Shown here: positions 44,051-53,491 of the stretch, piece by piece
Layout: every line of letters begins with the position of its first letter
Numbering within the stretch: position 1 is the first letter of the stretch
Source of the DNA: Ruegeria sp. PrR005
GTDB lineage: Bacteria; Pseudomonadota; Alphaproteobacteria; Rhodobacterales; Rhodobacteraceae
Direction of reading: 5' to 3'
Assembly (NCBI RefSeq): GCF_010500245.1
Contig: NZ_JAAGOX010000055.1
Span: forward strand, 62,001 to 126,000
Length of the DNA: 64,000 nt
Notes under the pieces: model-generated
Seen by the model: only the letters and a program-made list of their open reading frames with translations
Database searches by the model: none
What the model was told of the DNA's origin: nothing
Position numbers and translations under genes: made by a program

Positions 44051-45127
44051 GAAAGCGCGGGCGATATCGCCAGCGCGCCCAAGGCGGCCCCGGCCGCCGC
44101 CGCGGGCAACGAGGCCGCCCCTGCGGCGTCGGAGGCGCCCGCAGCGGCGCCCACCCCCGCCCCGGCCGCGCCCAAGGGTGCCGACGGCGGCCGAGTCTTC
44201 GCCTCGCCGCTGGCCCGCCGGATCGCCGCCGACAAGGGGCTCGATCTGTCACAGATCGCAGGTTCCGGCCCGCATGGCCGCATCGTCAAGGCCGATGTGA
44301 TCGGGGCCACCGCGCAACCGGCAGCTGCGGCTGCCGCAGCGCCTGCTGCCGCAGCTCCCGCCACCCCTGCTGCGGCTCCCGCTGCTGCACCGAGCGGACC
44401 CAGCGCCGATATGGTTGCCCGCATGTACGAGGGCCGCGAATACGAAGAGGTCAAGCTCGACGGTATGCGCAAGACCATCGCCGCACGCCTGTCCGAGGCC
44501 AAGCAGACGATCCCGCATTTCTACCTGCGCCGCGATATCAAGCTGGATGCGCTGATGAAGTTCCGCGCCCAGCTGAACAAGCAGCTCGAAGGGCGCGGCG
44601 TCAAGCTGAGCGTCAACGACTTCATCATCAAGGCGGTGGCCAATGCGCTGCAACAGGTGCCCGACTGCAACGCGGTCTGGGCTGGCGACCGGGTGCTGAA
44701 GCTGAAACCCTCGGACGTGGCCGTTGCGGTCGCCATCGAGGGCGGGCTGTTCACACCGGTGCTGAAAGACGCCGACATGAAGTCGCTCTCGGCGCTGTCG
44801 ACCGAGATGAAGGACCTGGCCACCCGCGCCCGCGACCGCAAGCTGGCACCGCAGGAATACCAGGGCGGCAGCTTTGCCATCTCGAACCTGGGCATGTTCG
44901 GCATCGACAATTTCGACGCCATCGTGAACCCGCCGCATGCGGGTATCCTGGCGGTCGGCTCCGGGGTCAAGAAACCGGTGGTCGGCGCCGACGGCGAGTT
45001 GACCGTGGCGACCGTGATGTCGGTGACCATGTCGGTCGATCACCGGGTGATCGACGGCGCGCTCGGCGCGCAGCTGTTGCAGGCGATCGTCGACAACCTG
45101 GAAAACCCGATGGTGATGCTGGCCTGA
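43808..45127 (+). CDS. pdhC: dihydrolipoamide acetyltransferase E2 of pyruvate dehydrogenase
   Basis: The core E2 that passes acetyl groups from the lipoyl arm to CoA. 439 residues in order: lipoyl domain (about 1-80, [11 protein letters not shown]), Ala/Pro linker, E3/E1-binding domain (about 137-172, [34 protein letters not shown]), a second Ala/Pro linker and the catalytic domain (about 215-439) with the [16 protein letters not shown] motif (HxxxDG). Starts 12 bases after pdhB. E3 is supplied by lpd at 24-25 kb. Confidence 0.98.
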   Translation: MPTEILMPALSPTMEEGTLAKWLVKEGDTVSSGDLLAEIETDKATMEFEAVDEGIVGKILVPEGTEGVKVNTPIAVLLEEGESAGDIASAPKAAPAAAAGNEAAPAASEAPAAAPTPAPAAPKGADGGRVFASPLARRIAADKGLDLSQIAGSGPHGRIVKADVIGATAQPAAAAAAAPAAAAPATPAAAPAAAPSGPSADMVARMYEGREYEEVKLDGMRKTIAARLSEAKQTIPHFYLRRDIKLDALMKFRAQLNKQLEGRGVKLSVNDFIIKAVANALQQVPDCNAVWAGDRVLKLKPSDVAVAVAIEGGLFTPVLKDADMKSLSALSTEMKDLATRARDRKLAPQEYQGGSFAISNLGMFGIDNFDAIVNPPHAGILAVGSGVKKPVVGADGELTVATVMSVTMSVDHRVIDGALGAQLLQAIVDNLENPMVMLA

Positions 45128-45150
45128 CGGCCTGACACTTACAAACACCC

Positions 45151-45184
45151 AAAAGCCCCGGTTCACGACCGGGGCTTTTCGTTT
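45151..45184 (+). terminator. terminator of the pdh operon
   Basis: AAAAGCCCCGG (45151-45161) and CCGGGGCTTTT (45169-45179), 7-base loop, followed by a T-rich stretch. Confidence 0.9.
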
Positions 45185-45324
45185 GTTGTGCAGCTGCTGG
45201 TTTCGATTGGCCTCTCCGAGCCCAAAGTGACGGATGCTGCAAATTGCATGAATGGATTGAAACGCGCATTGCCGCCATTGGCACCAGCAGGTGCGGTGAG
45301 GTGGCTACCGTTGGGCAAGCGAGT

Positions 45325-46353
45325 TCATGTAATTGGGGCGGAGCTTGTTTTCATATTTTCATACAGGGATCTCAGGCTTTCCTGTCCGCCCTCGGTGTCC
45401 ATAGCTGACACCCCGAGAAAAACCTCTGCCTCCTTTGAGGCGCGAATCTGCACCCCAAAGCTATTGCTGTACGCAAGCTGTCGTGCTTCCTCTTCTGTGA
45501 GCTTCGCCATCAAGACAACATCCACATTGTTTGGTTCACGTGAGCAACGCCAGGAGATATCAATTCGTTGATCTTCGCCGTTCACAACGATTTCGACGAC
45601 TCCAAAATTACAGAGTTCGTCTTGCCTTCCTTGCGCTTCAATAACAGCGAAAAACATGAACCCAACGTCCTTTGCATGGGTCAAAATAACCTTGTGCCGA
45701 CCGTAAACAGAGTCCCTCGTGCCGCGAACATAGAGCATTTGCGATCGCATCTCCGTGCCCCACACAACTTCCGTCGCACCACCCGTAACCATCCGGTGTT
45801 CCCTGAGTTCATCTTCGCCCAACTCAAGATGTTTATCGCTTGCTGTGCCCGCCGAAAGACTGAGAAATCCAAGCGAGACGCCCATCTGGTCTAGAAATTC
45901 GGCTATCCCAGCCGAAAGCACTTGTGATTTTTCTACGTCCTCTGGCACAGGGTTTTTATAGGCGAAGCGGTGCACCCCAAATCTTGCACCATCTGGAAAA
46001 TGCCTTAGCCGCCCACCGGCAAACATAAGAGTTGCGGCGCTTAAACATTTGCCTGAACTAAGAGTTCTTGCGACGATCAGATCATCATCGTTTATTGGTT
46101 CAAGAGCATATGTGCCTATCGAGGTTTCGAGTCCGTACGTACGAATTACACACCCAAGCTTTATACCCTCCTCGGCATCACCGCCCGGCGAGTTGATATA
46201 GACGGTAGTACGAGGGGGGACGCCCGCAGTTTCAATGAGTTTTAGTAACCTATCGGCATCCCCTCTAACAATTGCACCAAATGCGTTGATGTGGCGAAAA
46301 CCTCCGAACAATTTTTCGAGTTCTGTTTGCTCGTCTGTGTATTCAAATTGCAA
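45325..46353 (-). CDS. ClpP-fold (COG3904-like) protein with an unassigned C-terminal domain
   Basis: About 342 residues. Residues ~50-200 look like a ClpP/crotonase-fold serine protease relative: TVYINSPGGDAEEGIKLGCVIR, then SSGKCLSAATLMFAGGRLRHFPDGARFGVHRF, with candidate catalytic Ser105 in CLSA and His128 in VHRF. Residues ~202-342 (MLYVRGTRDSVYGRHKVILTHAKDVGFMFFAVIEAQG and onward) match nothing I recognise. No signal peptide or membrane span, unlike many COG3904 proteins. Both available starts are TTG; the one at 46353 has AAGGGG six bases ahead, while 46377 has none. Base composition is clearly less GC-rich than its neighbours, suggesting recent acquisition. Confidence 0.75.
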   Translation of the reverse strand: MQFEYTDEQTELEKLFGGFRHINAFGAIVRGDADRLLKLIETAGVPPRTTVYINSPGGDAEEGIKLGCVIRTYGLETSIGTYALEPINDDDLIVARTLSSGKCLSAATLMFAGGRLRHFPDGARFGVHRFAYKNPVPEDVEKSQVLSAGIAEFLDQMGVSLGFLSLSAGTASDKHLELGEDELREHRMVTGGATEVVWGTEMRSQMLYVRGTRDSVYGRHKVILTHAKDVGFMFFAVIEAQGRQDELCNFGVVEIVVNGEDQRIDISWRCSREPNNVDVVLMAKLTEEEARQLAYSNSFGVQIRASKEAEVFLGVSAMDTEGGQESLRSLYENMKTSSAPIT

Positions 46354-46380
46354 ATCTGACCCCTTTTTCCGGGACAAAAT

Positions 46381-46703
46381 CTAACATGCTGGCTGGAAGC
46401 ATTTAGGTACGGGAGTCAGCTTCATCACAATAGGCAAACGTTACTCGGCGCTTGCAACGAAGATCCAATCCGGGATGGGCACTTTTCACTGCGGTCACTA
46501 AGCGCCCGTTATGGGGCATTCAAGGATACACAACCAACGGTAGCTTCGTCCCGCTAGCGGAAGCTGAGACAGGTCGAACCACAGCTCACCCGAAAGCGCT
46601 ATAGGAAGCCAAAAAAGGGAGCGCCCCCGCCCCCACAGTCTTTTCCCAAGTACTCACCTACACCACGACCGCCGCCAGCACCAAACCGGCGGCGGCGCGC
46701 TGA
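46381..46703. other. non-coding stretch between the ClpP-fold gene and cysK
   Basis: About 320 bases without a credible ORF, tRNA or known RNA. It contains an imperfect inverted repeat around 46541-46566 (AGCTTCG...CGGAAGCT) and a GC hairpin at 46669-46695 (CCGCCGCC/GGCGGCGG) just after the cysK stop, which may end cysK transcription. Composition is intermediate between the ClpP-fold gene and core genes. It may be remnant DNA of an insertion; no attachment-site repeat was found. Confidence 0.5.
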
Positions 46704-47768
46704 TCAGTATTGATAACCGGGCGTCGAGGCCGACAGCGCCTGCTCGGCCTCGTCCATCTCGGCTGCGATATCCTCGAACAGCGGTGTCGAGAGGTACCGC
46801 TCGCCGGTATCGGGCAGCATCGCCAGCAGCACCGAGCCCTCGGGCGCGGTTTCGGCGACCTTCATCGCTGCCGCCAGGCTGGCACCGCCGGATATGCCGG
46901 TCAGGATGCCTTCCTCCGCCGCCAGCCGTTTGGACCAGGCGATGCTTTCCGGGCCGCTCACCGGTTCCAGCGCGTCGAAATAGCCCTGATCGAGCGCCTC
47001 TTGCAGCACCAGCGGGATGAAATCCGGGGTCCAGCCCTGGATCGGATGCGGGTTGAAGGCGGGATGGGTCGCGGCGGGTTCACCCTCGGCGTTGCGCTGT
47101 TGCGCCTCGCCCGACTGCACCAGCGCGGCATTGGCGGGCTCGCTCAGGGTGATCTTCAACCCGGGCCGCGCGCCTTTCAGCACACGGCCTAGGCCGGTGA
47201 CGGTGCCGCCGGTGCCATAGCCCAGCACCACGTGATCCAGCCGTTCGCCTTCGAAATCGCCGAGGATCTCTTGTGCGGTGGTAGCCGCGTGAATATCGGC
47301 GTTGTCCTTGGTTTCGAACTGATGCGCCAAGAACCAGCCATTCGCCTCGGCCAGTTCTTTGGCTTTCATCACCATACCGACCGCCTTGTCCTCCTTGCGG
47401 GTCAGCACCACCTTGGCGCCCAGCATCCGCATCAGACGCCGCCGTTCGACCGAGAAGCCGTCATGCATGGTGATGACCAGCGGATAGCCCTTGGCGGCGC
47501 AGACCATGGCAAGTCCGATGCCGGTATTGCCGCTGGTCGCCTCGACCACGGTCTGGCCCGGCTGCAACCGGCCCTCGCGTTCGGCGGCCTCGATGATGTT
47601 CAGCGCCAGCCGGTCCTTGACCGACCCCGCCGGATTGAACGCCTCGAATTTCACATACATGGTGACATGTTCGGGCGCGATGGCGTTCAGCCGGATCACG
47701 GGCGTATTGCCCACCGTTTCCAGGATCGAGCCATAAAGCCGCCCGCGGCCAGTGGTCGTAAAGATCAT
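46704..47768 (-). CDS. cysK: cysteine synthase A (O-acetylserine sulfhydrylase)
   Basis: A PLP enzyme that makes cysteine from O-acetylserine and sulfide. 354 residues, about 40 more than classical CysK because of a C-terminal extension (LFEDIAAEMDEAEQALSASTPGYQY). Lys-PLP motif FEAFNPAGSVKDRLALNIIE, substrate loop EATSGNTGIGLAMVCAAKGY, PLP phosphate loop GYGTGGTVTGLGRVLK and LTGISGGASLAAA are intact. The start at 47768 has GGGGG upstream; a longer frame reaching 47921 is not supported. cysE lies upstream in the same direction. Confidence 0.95.
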   Translation of the reverse strand: MIFTTTGRGRLYGSILETVGNTPVIRLNAIAPEHVTMYVKFEAFNPAGSVKDRLALNIIEAAEREGRLQPGQTVVEATSGNTGIGLAMVCAAKGYPLVITMHDGFSVERRRLMRMLGAKVVLTRKEDKAVGMVMKAKELAEANGWFLAHQFETKDNADIHAATTAQEILGDFEGERLDHVVLGYGTGGTVTGLGRVLKGARPGLKITLSEPANAALVQSGEAQQRNAEGEPAATHPAFNPHPIQGWTPDFIPLVLQEALDQGYFDALEPVSGPESIAWSKRLAAEEGILTGISGGASLAAAMKVAETAPEGSVLLAMLPDTGERYLSTPLFEDIAAEMDEAEQALSASTPGYQY

Positions 47769-47983
47769 CGTTTGCCCCCAAGTCAAACTGCGGAAAGTCT
47801 CGTTGTTGCACGGAATAATGCGTCCCGCGGGGCGGATCCGCAAGGCGGTCCATGTACGATAAGACCAGCCTTTTCCCGTTGCGGTACAAAACTGGAACCT
47901 TGGACTGCCACAGCTCGCCATTTAAGATCAAAAGTCACCAGCAAGCTCTTCTACCATAACAATTTTATTCAATACAACGGAAA

Positions 47984-48011
47984 CAAAAAAGGGCGCAAAG
48001 CACCCCTTTCT
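47984..48011 (-). terminator. terminator of cysE
   Basis: On the minus strand AAAGGGGTGC-TTT-GCGCCC is followed by six T residues (plus-strand 47984-48011). The stem has one bulge. It separates cysE from cysK. Confidence 0.75.
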
Positions 48012-48048
48012 TGTTTGCGTGACAAATGAATGCTGCGGTACGGGCGCC

Positions 48049-48861
48049 TCAGTCCGACCCGTTCGGAAACCGCTGATCCATGTTGACCGAGGGCTGGTCG
48101 CAGCCCGCCTCGCCCACGATCTTGGCCGGAATGCCCGCGACTGTCTTGCAGGGGGGAACCTCGCTCAGCACCACGGAACCGGCGGCGATGCGGCTGCAAT
48201 GGCCGACCTTGATGTTGCCCAGTACCTTGGCCCCTGCCCCGATCAGCACACCATCGCCGATCTTGGGGTGGCGGTCCTCTTCTTCCTTGCCCGTCCCGCC
48301 CAGCGTCACCGAATGCAGCATCGAGACATTGTCGCCCACCACGGCGGTCTCGCCGATCACGATCGAATGGGCGTGGTCGATCATGATGCCCTTGCCGATC
48401 CGGGCCGCCGGGTGAATGTCGACGCCAAAGATTTCGGACACTCGCATCTGGAAGAAATAGGCCAGGTCATAGCGTTTGCGCGTCCACAGCCAATGCGCCA
48501 CGCGATAGGCCTGCATCGCCTGATACCCTTTGAAGTACAGGATCGGCTGCAACAGTCTGTGGCAGGCCGGGTCACGCTCGTACACCGCCATCAGGTCGGC
48601 CCGCGCGGCCTCGATCAGTTCGGGCGCGCTGTCATAAGCATCATCGACGATCTCACGCAGCACAACCATCGACATCTCGTTCGAGCAGAGCTTGGCCGCG
48701 ATGCGATAGGACAGCGCCTTTTCCAGGTTCCTGTGGTGCAGTATACAGGCATGGACCAGCCCGCCCATCAACGGTTCCTTGTCCACGGCCTCCAGTGCTT
48801 CGGCTGTGATCCGGTCCCAGACCGGGTCGACGGGGGCGAGTTTGGTGCGTGTTTCCATCAT
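48049..48861 (-). CDS. cysE: serine O-acetyltransferase
   Basis: Acetylates serine with acetyl-CoA, giving the substrate of CysK. 270 residues: an N-terminal helical domain (about 1-140, WDRITAEALEAVDKEPLMGGLVHACILHH) and a left-handed beta-helix with hexapeptide repeats (about 150-245, FGVDIHPAARIGKGIMIDHAHSIVIGETAVVGDNVSM, KIGDGVLIGAGAKVLGNIKVG). Catalytic His/Asp lie in HPAARIG...IDHAHS. A terminator follows, so it is probably transcribed apart from cysK. Confidence 0.96.
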   Translation of the reverse strand: MMETRTKLAPVDPVWDRITAEALEAVDKEPLMGGLVHACILHHRNLEKALSYRIAAKLCSNEMSMVVLREIVDDAYDSAPELIEAARADLMAVYERDPACHRLLQPILYFKGYQAMQAYRVAHWLWTRKRYDLAYFFQMRVSEIFGVDIHPAARIGKGIMIDHAHSIVIGETAVVGDNVSMLHSVTLGGTGKEEEDRHPKIGDGVLIGAGAKVLGNIKVGHCSRIAAGSVVLSEVPPCKTVAGIPAKIVGEAGCDQPSVNMDQRFPNGSD

Positions 48862-48945
48862 GGCCTGTCATCCTTTGCTGCGCCTAATCTAGCGAGATAG
48901 GATGGATTTGGCCAACCGCAATGCGTGATCGAAGGAACAACAAAA

Positions 48946-49284
48946 ATGAATAGCCAGGATCTGTCTGTCTTTCGCAAGCTCATTGCCCAGCGCATCGCCG
49001 AGCTGGACGAAGGCTCGGATGCAGGCCGAGACGCCCGGTCCGTGGTGGAACTGGACCAGCAGGCCGTGGGCAGGCTCAGCCGGATGGACGCCTTGCAGAA
49101 CCAGGCGATGGCCAAGGCCCAGCAGACCCGCCGCGATATCGAAAAACGCCGCCTGCACCTGGCCTTGCGGCGGATGGACGAGGGCGAATACGGCTATTGC
49201 GATACCTGTGGCGAGGATCTGCCACAGGGGCGTTTGCGCATCGACCCCGCGGCCACATTATGCGTCAGTTGTTCCCGCGGCTAA
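48946..49284 (+). CDS. DksA/TraR-type C4 zinc finger protein
   Basis: 112 residues: a helical N-terminal part (about 1-75) and a C-terminal zinc finger YGYCDTCGEDLPQGRLRIDPAATLCVSCSRG with four Cys (CxxC-x17-CxxC). DksA relatives bind RNA polymerase through the secondary channel. This one is shorter than DksA (~150) and lacks the usual DxxDxA coiled-coil tip, so a canonical DksA role is not certain. AAGGA precedes the ATG. It overlaps the convergent GTA-side gene by 20 bases. Confidence 0.85.
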   Translation: MNSQDLSVFRKLIAQRIAELDEGSDAGRDARSVVELDQQAVGRLSRMDALQNQAMAKAQQTRRDIEKRRLHLALRRMDEGEYGYCDTCGEDLPQGRLRIDPAATLCVSCSRG

Positions 49285-49561
49285 GCGCCCGGGCAATCAG
49301 CGCCCGCAGCACCGTTTCAAAACACAGGCAGTAGTCCGGGTCGTCAAATCCCGGCTCGTCGGCCAGAAGGCGTTTGCGCGCGGCCGACATCAGCGACCCG
49401 TTGCCAAACAGCGGGTGCATCCTCCCGGTTCGCTGAACATGCCGGTCGGCAACCTCCGCTTCGGCGATCATGCGCCGGCACAGCACCTCGCGGTCAAGGG
49501 CGGGCGCGTTCAGCAGAACGCGCGCCGCCGCGCAGACATCGCCATGCAGGACCGGCCGCAT
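49265..49561 (-). CDS. small conserved protein at the 3' end of the GTA cluster
   Basis: 98 residues (MRPVLHGDVCAAARVLLNAP; HVQRTGRMHPLFGNGSLMSAARKRLL; DPDYCLCFETVLRALIARAL). It starts three bases after the stop of GTA g15 in the same direction, so it is probably co-transcribed. I recall similar proteins in this position in other rhodobacterial GTA loci, but no function is known. Helical, no signal peptide. Confidence 0.7.
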   Translation of the reverse strand: MRPVLHGDVCAAARVLLNAPALDREVLCRRMIAEAEVADRHVQRTGRMHPLFGNGSLMSAARKRLLADEPGFDDPDYCLCFETVLRALIARALSRGNN

Positions 49562-49564
49562 GGG

Positions 49565-52500
49565 TTACGTCACCGTGATGGTCCGAAATGCGCCGGGCCC
49601 GAACCGCGCCGAGATCTGCGCCACCGAAACGTCAAAGGGCCGTACCGCGCCATCGGCACCCTGCTGCGCCGCGGGATAGGCCCATTCCGGCAGGGTGATC
49701 GTCTGCTCCCGCAAAACGGTGCCGTCCTTGCTGACACGCACGAGGTAGGATTCGCTTTCCTCACCCAACGGGACCTCTGGCATCGTCCAATCGTCGCCGT
49801 CGATCCGCGTGCGGCGGATCCAGCGCGCAGCCAAATCGCCCCCGGTCTCACTCACCCGCAGATGCGCGGGGGCGTAGGGCCGCAGACCAATCCCGTCAAA
49901 AGCTTCGACCAGGTGCGTGTAAAACGGATCGTCATAGCCCCGCCGCGCCGGTCCGATCCGGTAATGGCGCGCGACCCGGCGTTGCGAACTGCTCAACCCG
50001 ATCTGCACCACCCGAGGGTCGATCAGCACGAACATGGAACCCGCAGGCCAGACATCGGGCATGATCCCATCCGTTCCTGCCTGCCCGCGCAACCGGTTGC
50101 ACAACAGATAGGTATCCGGCGCGATCAGTTCGGCATCGGTGAACTGGAACAACTCCCAGTTGCCTGAGGATCCGTCGCCAATCGCCGCAAGATTCTTGCC
50201 GTTCAGGATCGCCTCAAGCGGGCGCGTTTCCAGGGCTCCGGCGACCAGCTTTACCTGCACCGCCGGTCCCCGGTCCCATAACCCAACGGCCGCCCGTTGC
50301 ATCGGCGATTCCGTCAACCCGATCACTGCGCGCGCGGCAAGGATCTCGTCCAGTTCATAGCCTTCGTCGGAATCCGAGGAATAGAGCGCCACGGTGCCCG
50401 GCCAGGGTTGCGCCGTCACCGCGATATGGGGCGCGTGCGGCACCTCGTCCCCGCTCAACAGCGGCAGGTCCAGAAACACCGGCAAAACCGGCACCGGTGG
50501 CACAAACTCCTGCGATACAGGCCGGTCTTCGGCCATGTCCGACGGCAGATAAACGTTCGGCTCGATCCGAACCGCTTCGACCAGCTGCAACTCGGCCTGT
50601 TCGATTCGGTCCAGCCGGAACAGGCTGCCGGTTTCACCATCGGCGGCGGGCAGGCTCACGATATCACCCGCGCCCAGCGCCATGCGCGATGGCGGCAAAG
50701 CGAAACGAACCGCCTCCCGCGCCACCCGCGCCTCTGCCAGCCAGCGTTCCACCGTCTGCCGCCCCTCGGCCCGGGTCATCGCCAGCGGCATCTCGCTCGA
50801 CGAAACCGCATGCGTCGCCGCATCGGGGAGCACCGCCTCTTCCGAGACCACATCGTGGTTGGCATCTGCCTGCACGAACCGGAGCCGCACCCGGCCGTTC
50901 ATCTCGACCTCGGCATCGCGCCGATAGGCGCGGTCGCCCTCGATCTCGTCATGCACCGCCAGCAATTCGGGATCCAATTCCACCGGCTCCAGCCCGTCGC
51001 GCAGACGGAACACCAGGGTCCCGTCCCGCTCGATGGCATCGAACCCGTAACGCAGCATCAGCGGTTGCAGCGCCGCCCGCGCATCGCTGACCTGATCCAC
51101 CACATAGCCGCGCACGATACCCCACAACCGGCTGACGTCGATCTCTGTCAGCCCGGCGCGACCGCAGATCTCGCTCACCACTGCCGCCAGCGTCCGGTTC
51201 CCGCTGCGCCCGTTCAGCCAATGACCCCGGGCATAGTTCGCCCCATCGGACCAAAGATCACGGTTGTTCGGAAAGGCCGGAAACGGCCGCGCATCCCAAG
51301 CCCAGACATAGGCATTGTCCAGGTCGATCATCGGCCCGCCATACTCTTCGGACACCGGATTGGCCGCCGGATCGTCCCAATACCCCAGAACAGCGCGCAA
51401 GTACTGGATCTGGATCAGATCATCGCGCGCGCCGTTCGAATACTTTGGCAGGCTCGATTCCGAGGATTTGGGATCAAGGAACTTGTTGGGCTGATTGGTC
51501 CCCTTGTCCACCGCCGCGCAGCCCAGTTCGGTGAACCAGACTGGTTTCGACTGCGGCACCCAATCGGTCGGCACCGCCTGCCGGACACCGCCGATCCGCT
51601 CGTGATGACTGTTCAGCCACCAGTTGCGAATGTCCTTGTACCGCCAGACCCAGGGCTCTCCATGCGCTGCATCGGTGATCGGCGTGCGGATCTGCGCCGC
51701 TTCCGCCTCGGGCGAGTGATAGTACCAATCGTAGCCTTCCCCGCCTTCGACATTGCTGCGCAGATAACTCTGCTCATAGATCGCCGCCGCCCCGGCCAAC
51801 GCGTCGGCATGACCCGGCATATCACGCCAGTCGGACAGCGGCATGTAATTGTCGATCCCGACAAAGTCGATACTGGCATCCGCCCACAACGGGTCCAGGT
51901 GGAAATACCGGTCGCCGCTGCCGTCCTGCGGCTGATATCCGAAATACTCGCTCCAGTCAGCAGCATAGCCAATCTTGGTCTCTGGTCCCAGAATAGACCG
52001 CACCTCGGCCGCAAGCGCCCGCAATTCCGCAACCGCCGGAAAGCCCGCCGCGCCGCGGATCTGGGTCAGCCCGCGCATCTCGGAGCCGATGCAAAAGGAC
52101 GCAACCCCGCCCGCCGCCGCACAGAGCGCGGCATAATGCAGAATGAACCGCCGCATTCCCCAGTCCCCCTCCGAGCCGGTATAGGTAACAACCCCTTCGC
52201 CAACGGTGAAATCGGCAGCACTCGCCACGCCGAAAAACGCCGCCACCTCCGCATCGGCCCCGGAACTCTGGTCGGGCGAGCCGGGCTGGCCCGGCGCCAG
52301 GCTCAGAGTAATCCGCCCGCGCCACGGCAGGTGCGCCTGCCCCTCGCCCCCCGTCCAGGGGTCGGGCAAGGCATTGCCCTCCAGCTGATCCATCAGGATG
52401 AACGGATAGAACATCACCCGTTGTCCACTGTTCTTCATATGCCGGATCGCCTCGACTACCGCCGTATCCGCCGGTGTGCCGCCATAGATCGGCCTGTCCG

Positions 52501-53491
52501 CCACCCGCGCGATCTCGTCTGCTGTCGCTCGGGTCAGTCCCGACACCCGCCAGGACATGTTGGCCCCGTCGATCTCCTTACGCTCGACTTTGGGCTTGAT
52601 CTCACAGGAACCGCAGCGCAGGTCGCTACCGAACCAGGACACCACCAGCGACGCCGCTCCGGTCCCCGGCAGTTCGTCCGCCAACGCCTCCATCGAGGTG
52701 ACAAAGTCGGTCTGGCCCGAAGGCGAATTTGAGTTGGCCGCCCAATAGCTGCCCGGCCCGGTGGTGTAATTCACCTGCGTCGTGGCCAGCGAATATTCGC
52801 CCGTTCCCGGGATCACCGCCACCCCCCGAACCAGTTGCGCCAGACTCTCGGAGTATTCCGCGCTTCCCGGCTGGTCGCCGCGCACCACCTCAAAGGAAAA
52901 CTGCGGCACCCGGTTGCCGAACCGGTCCAGCGCCAGGTTTTCGAACACCACATAGGCGGTGCCGCGATAGGCCGGCACCATACCCGCCCCCTCGACAGCC
53001 TCCAGCAGCGGGTCGGGCAACTGGTCCTCGGTGCCGCGATAGACCCGCATGTCCAGCTCGGCGGGCGCGATCTCCTCGCCATCCGCCCAGATCCGCCGCA
53101 CGCCCGCGATCTCGCCCTCGCACAGCGCCACCGCCAGCGAGACGGAATAGCTGTAGGTCGTCGTCTTGGGTTGCGAACGCCCCCCCTTGCCGCCACCGCT
53201 GACCGAGGTGGTCTCGACAAAATCCGAAGCCCAGATCACCTGACCGCCCACCCGCATCCGGCCATGAACCTGGGCAACCGGGTTGCCCTCGCCTGAATTT
53301 GTCAAGCGGAAGCGGTCCACCTTGCCGGTCTCCACCGCCGATGCCCCGGATCCCAGCAGACGCTGGTCGATCACCCGGCCCAGCGTGGCCCCCACGGCCC
53401 GCCCCAGAACGACCGAGGACAGGCCCGCGACGGTCCCGCCAATCGAGCCGCCAATGGCCGCACCCGCAGCCGAAAGAAGTATCGTCGCCAT
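49565..53491 (-). CDS. GTA g15: tail-tip/host-specificity protein (megatron)
   Basis: A 1308-residue baseplate protein, close to the R. capsulatus GTA g15 length. It contains a glycoside-hydrolase/TIM-barrel-like section (about 430-750; FVGIDNYMPLSDWRDMPGH, GEPWVWRYKDIRNWWLNSHHERIGG, KPVWFTELGCAAVDKGTNQPNKFLDPKSS) and a phage-tail domain (about 790-1100). The start at 53491 (MATILLSAAGAAIGGSIGG) overlaps the g14 stop by one base. In the particle it forms the tail tip that contacts the recipient cell. Confidence 0.95.
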   Translation of the reverse strand: MATILLSAAGAAIGGSIGGTVAGLSSVVLGRAVGATLGRVIDQRLLGSGASAVETGKVDRFRLTNSGEGNPVAQVHGRMRVGGQVIWASDFVETTSVSGGGKGGRSQPKTTTYSYSVSLAVALCEGEIAGVRRIWADGEEIAPAELDMRVYRGTEDQLPDPLLEAVEGAGMVPAYRGTAYVVFENLALDRFGNRVPQFSFEVVRGDQPGSAEYSESLAQLVRGVAVIPGTGEYSLATTQVNYTTGPGSYWAANSNSPSGQTDFVTSMEALADELPGTGAASLVVSWFGSDLRCGSCEIKPKVERKEIDGANMSWRVSGLTRATADEIARVADRPIYGGTPADTAVVEAIRHMKNSGQRVMFYPFILMDQLEGNALPDPWTGGEGQAHLPWRGRITLSLAPGQPGSPDQSSGADAEVAAFFGVASAADFTVGEGVVTYTGSEGDWGMRRFILHYAALCAAAGGVASFCIGSEMRGLTQIRGAAGFPAVAELRALAAEVRSILGPETKIGYAADWSEYFGYQPQDGSGDRYFHLDPLWADASIDFVGIDNYMPLSDWRDMPGHADALAGAAAIYEQSYLRSNVEGGEGYDWYYHSPEAEAAQIRTPITDAAHGEPWVWRYKDIRNWWLNSHHERIGGVRQAVPTDWVPQSKPVWFTELGCAAVDKGTNQPNKFLDPKSSESSLPKYSNGARDDLIQIQYLRAVLGYWDDPAANPVSEEYGGPMIDLDNAYVWAWDARPFPAFPNNRDLWSDGANYARGHWLNGRSGNRTLAAVVSEICGRAGLTEIDVSRLWGIVRGYVVDQVSDARAALQPLMLRYGFDAIERDGTLVFRLRDGLEPVELDPELLAVHDEIEGDRAYRRDAEVEMNGRVRLRFVQADANHDVVSEEAVLPDAATHAVSSSEMPLAMTRAEGRQTVERWLAEARVAREAVRFALPPSRMALGAGDIVSLPAADGETGSLFRLDRIEQAELQLVEAVRIEPNVYLPSDMAEDRPVSQEFVPPVPVLPVFLDLPLLSGDEVPHAPHIAVTAQPWPGTVALYSSDSDEGYELDEILAARAVIGLTESPMQRAAVGLWDRGPAVQVKLVAGALETRPLEAILNGKNLAAIGDGSSGNWELFQFTDAELIAPDTYLLCNRLRGQAGTDGIMPDVWPAGSMFVLIDPRVVQIGLSSSQRRVARHYRIGPARRGYDDPFYTHLVEAFDGIGLRPYAPAHLRVSETGGDLAARWIRRTRIDGDDWTMPEVPLGEESESYLVRVSKDGTVLREQTITLPEWAYPAAQQGADGAVRPFDVSVAQISARFGPGAFRTITVT

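Noticed and set aside
46381-46703. Possible tRNA or att site flanking the ClpP-fold gene
   Set aside because: No cloverleaf, no CCA-type end and no direct repeat flanking the gene could be found by eye.
50297-52732. 811-residue open frame on the plus strand inside GTA g15
   Set aside because: It is fully antisense to a strongly recognised tail protein, is His/Arg/Gln-rich with no domain, and is typical of the long open antisense frames of high-GC DNA.
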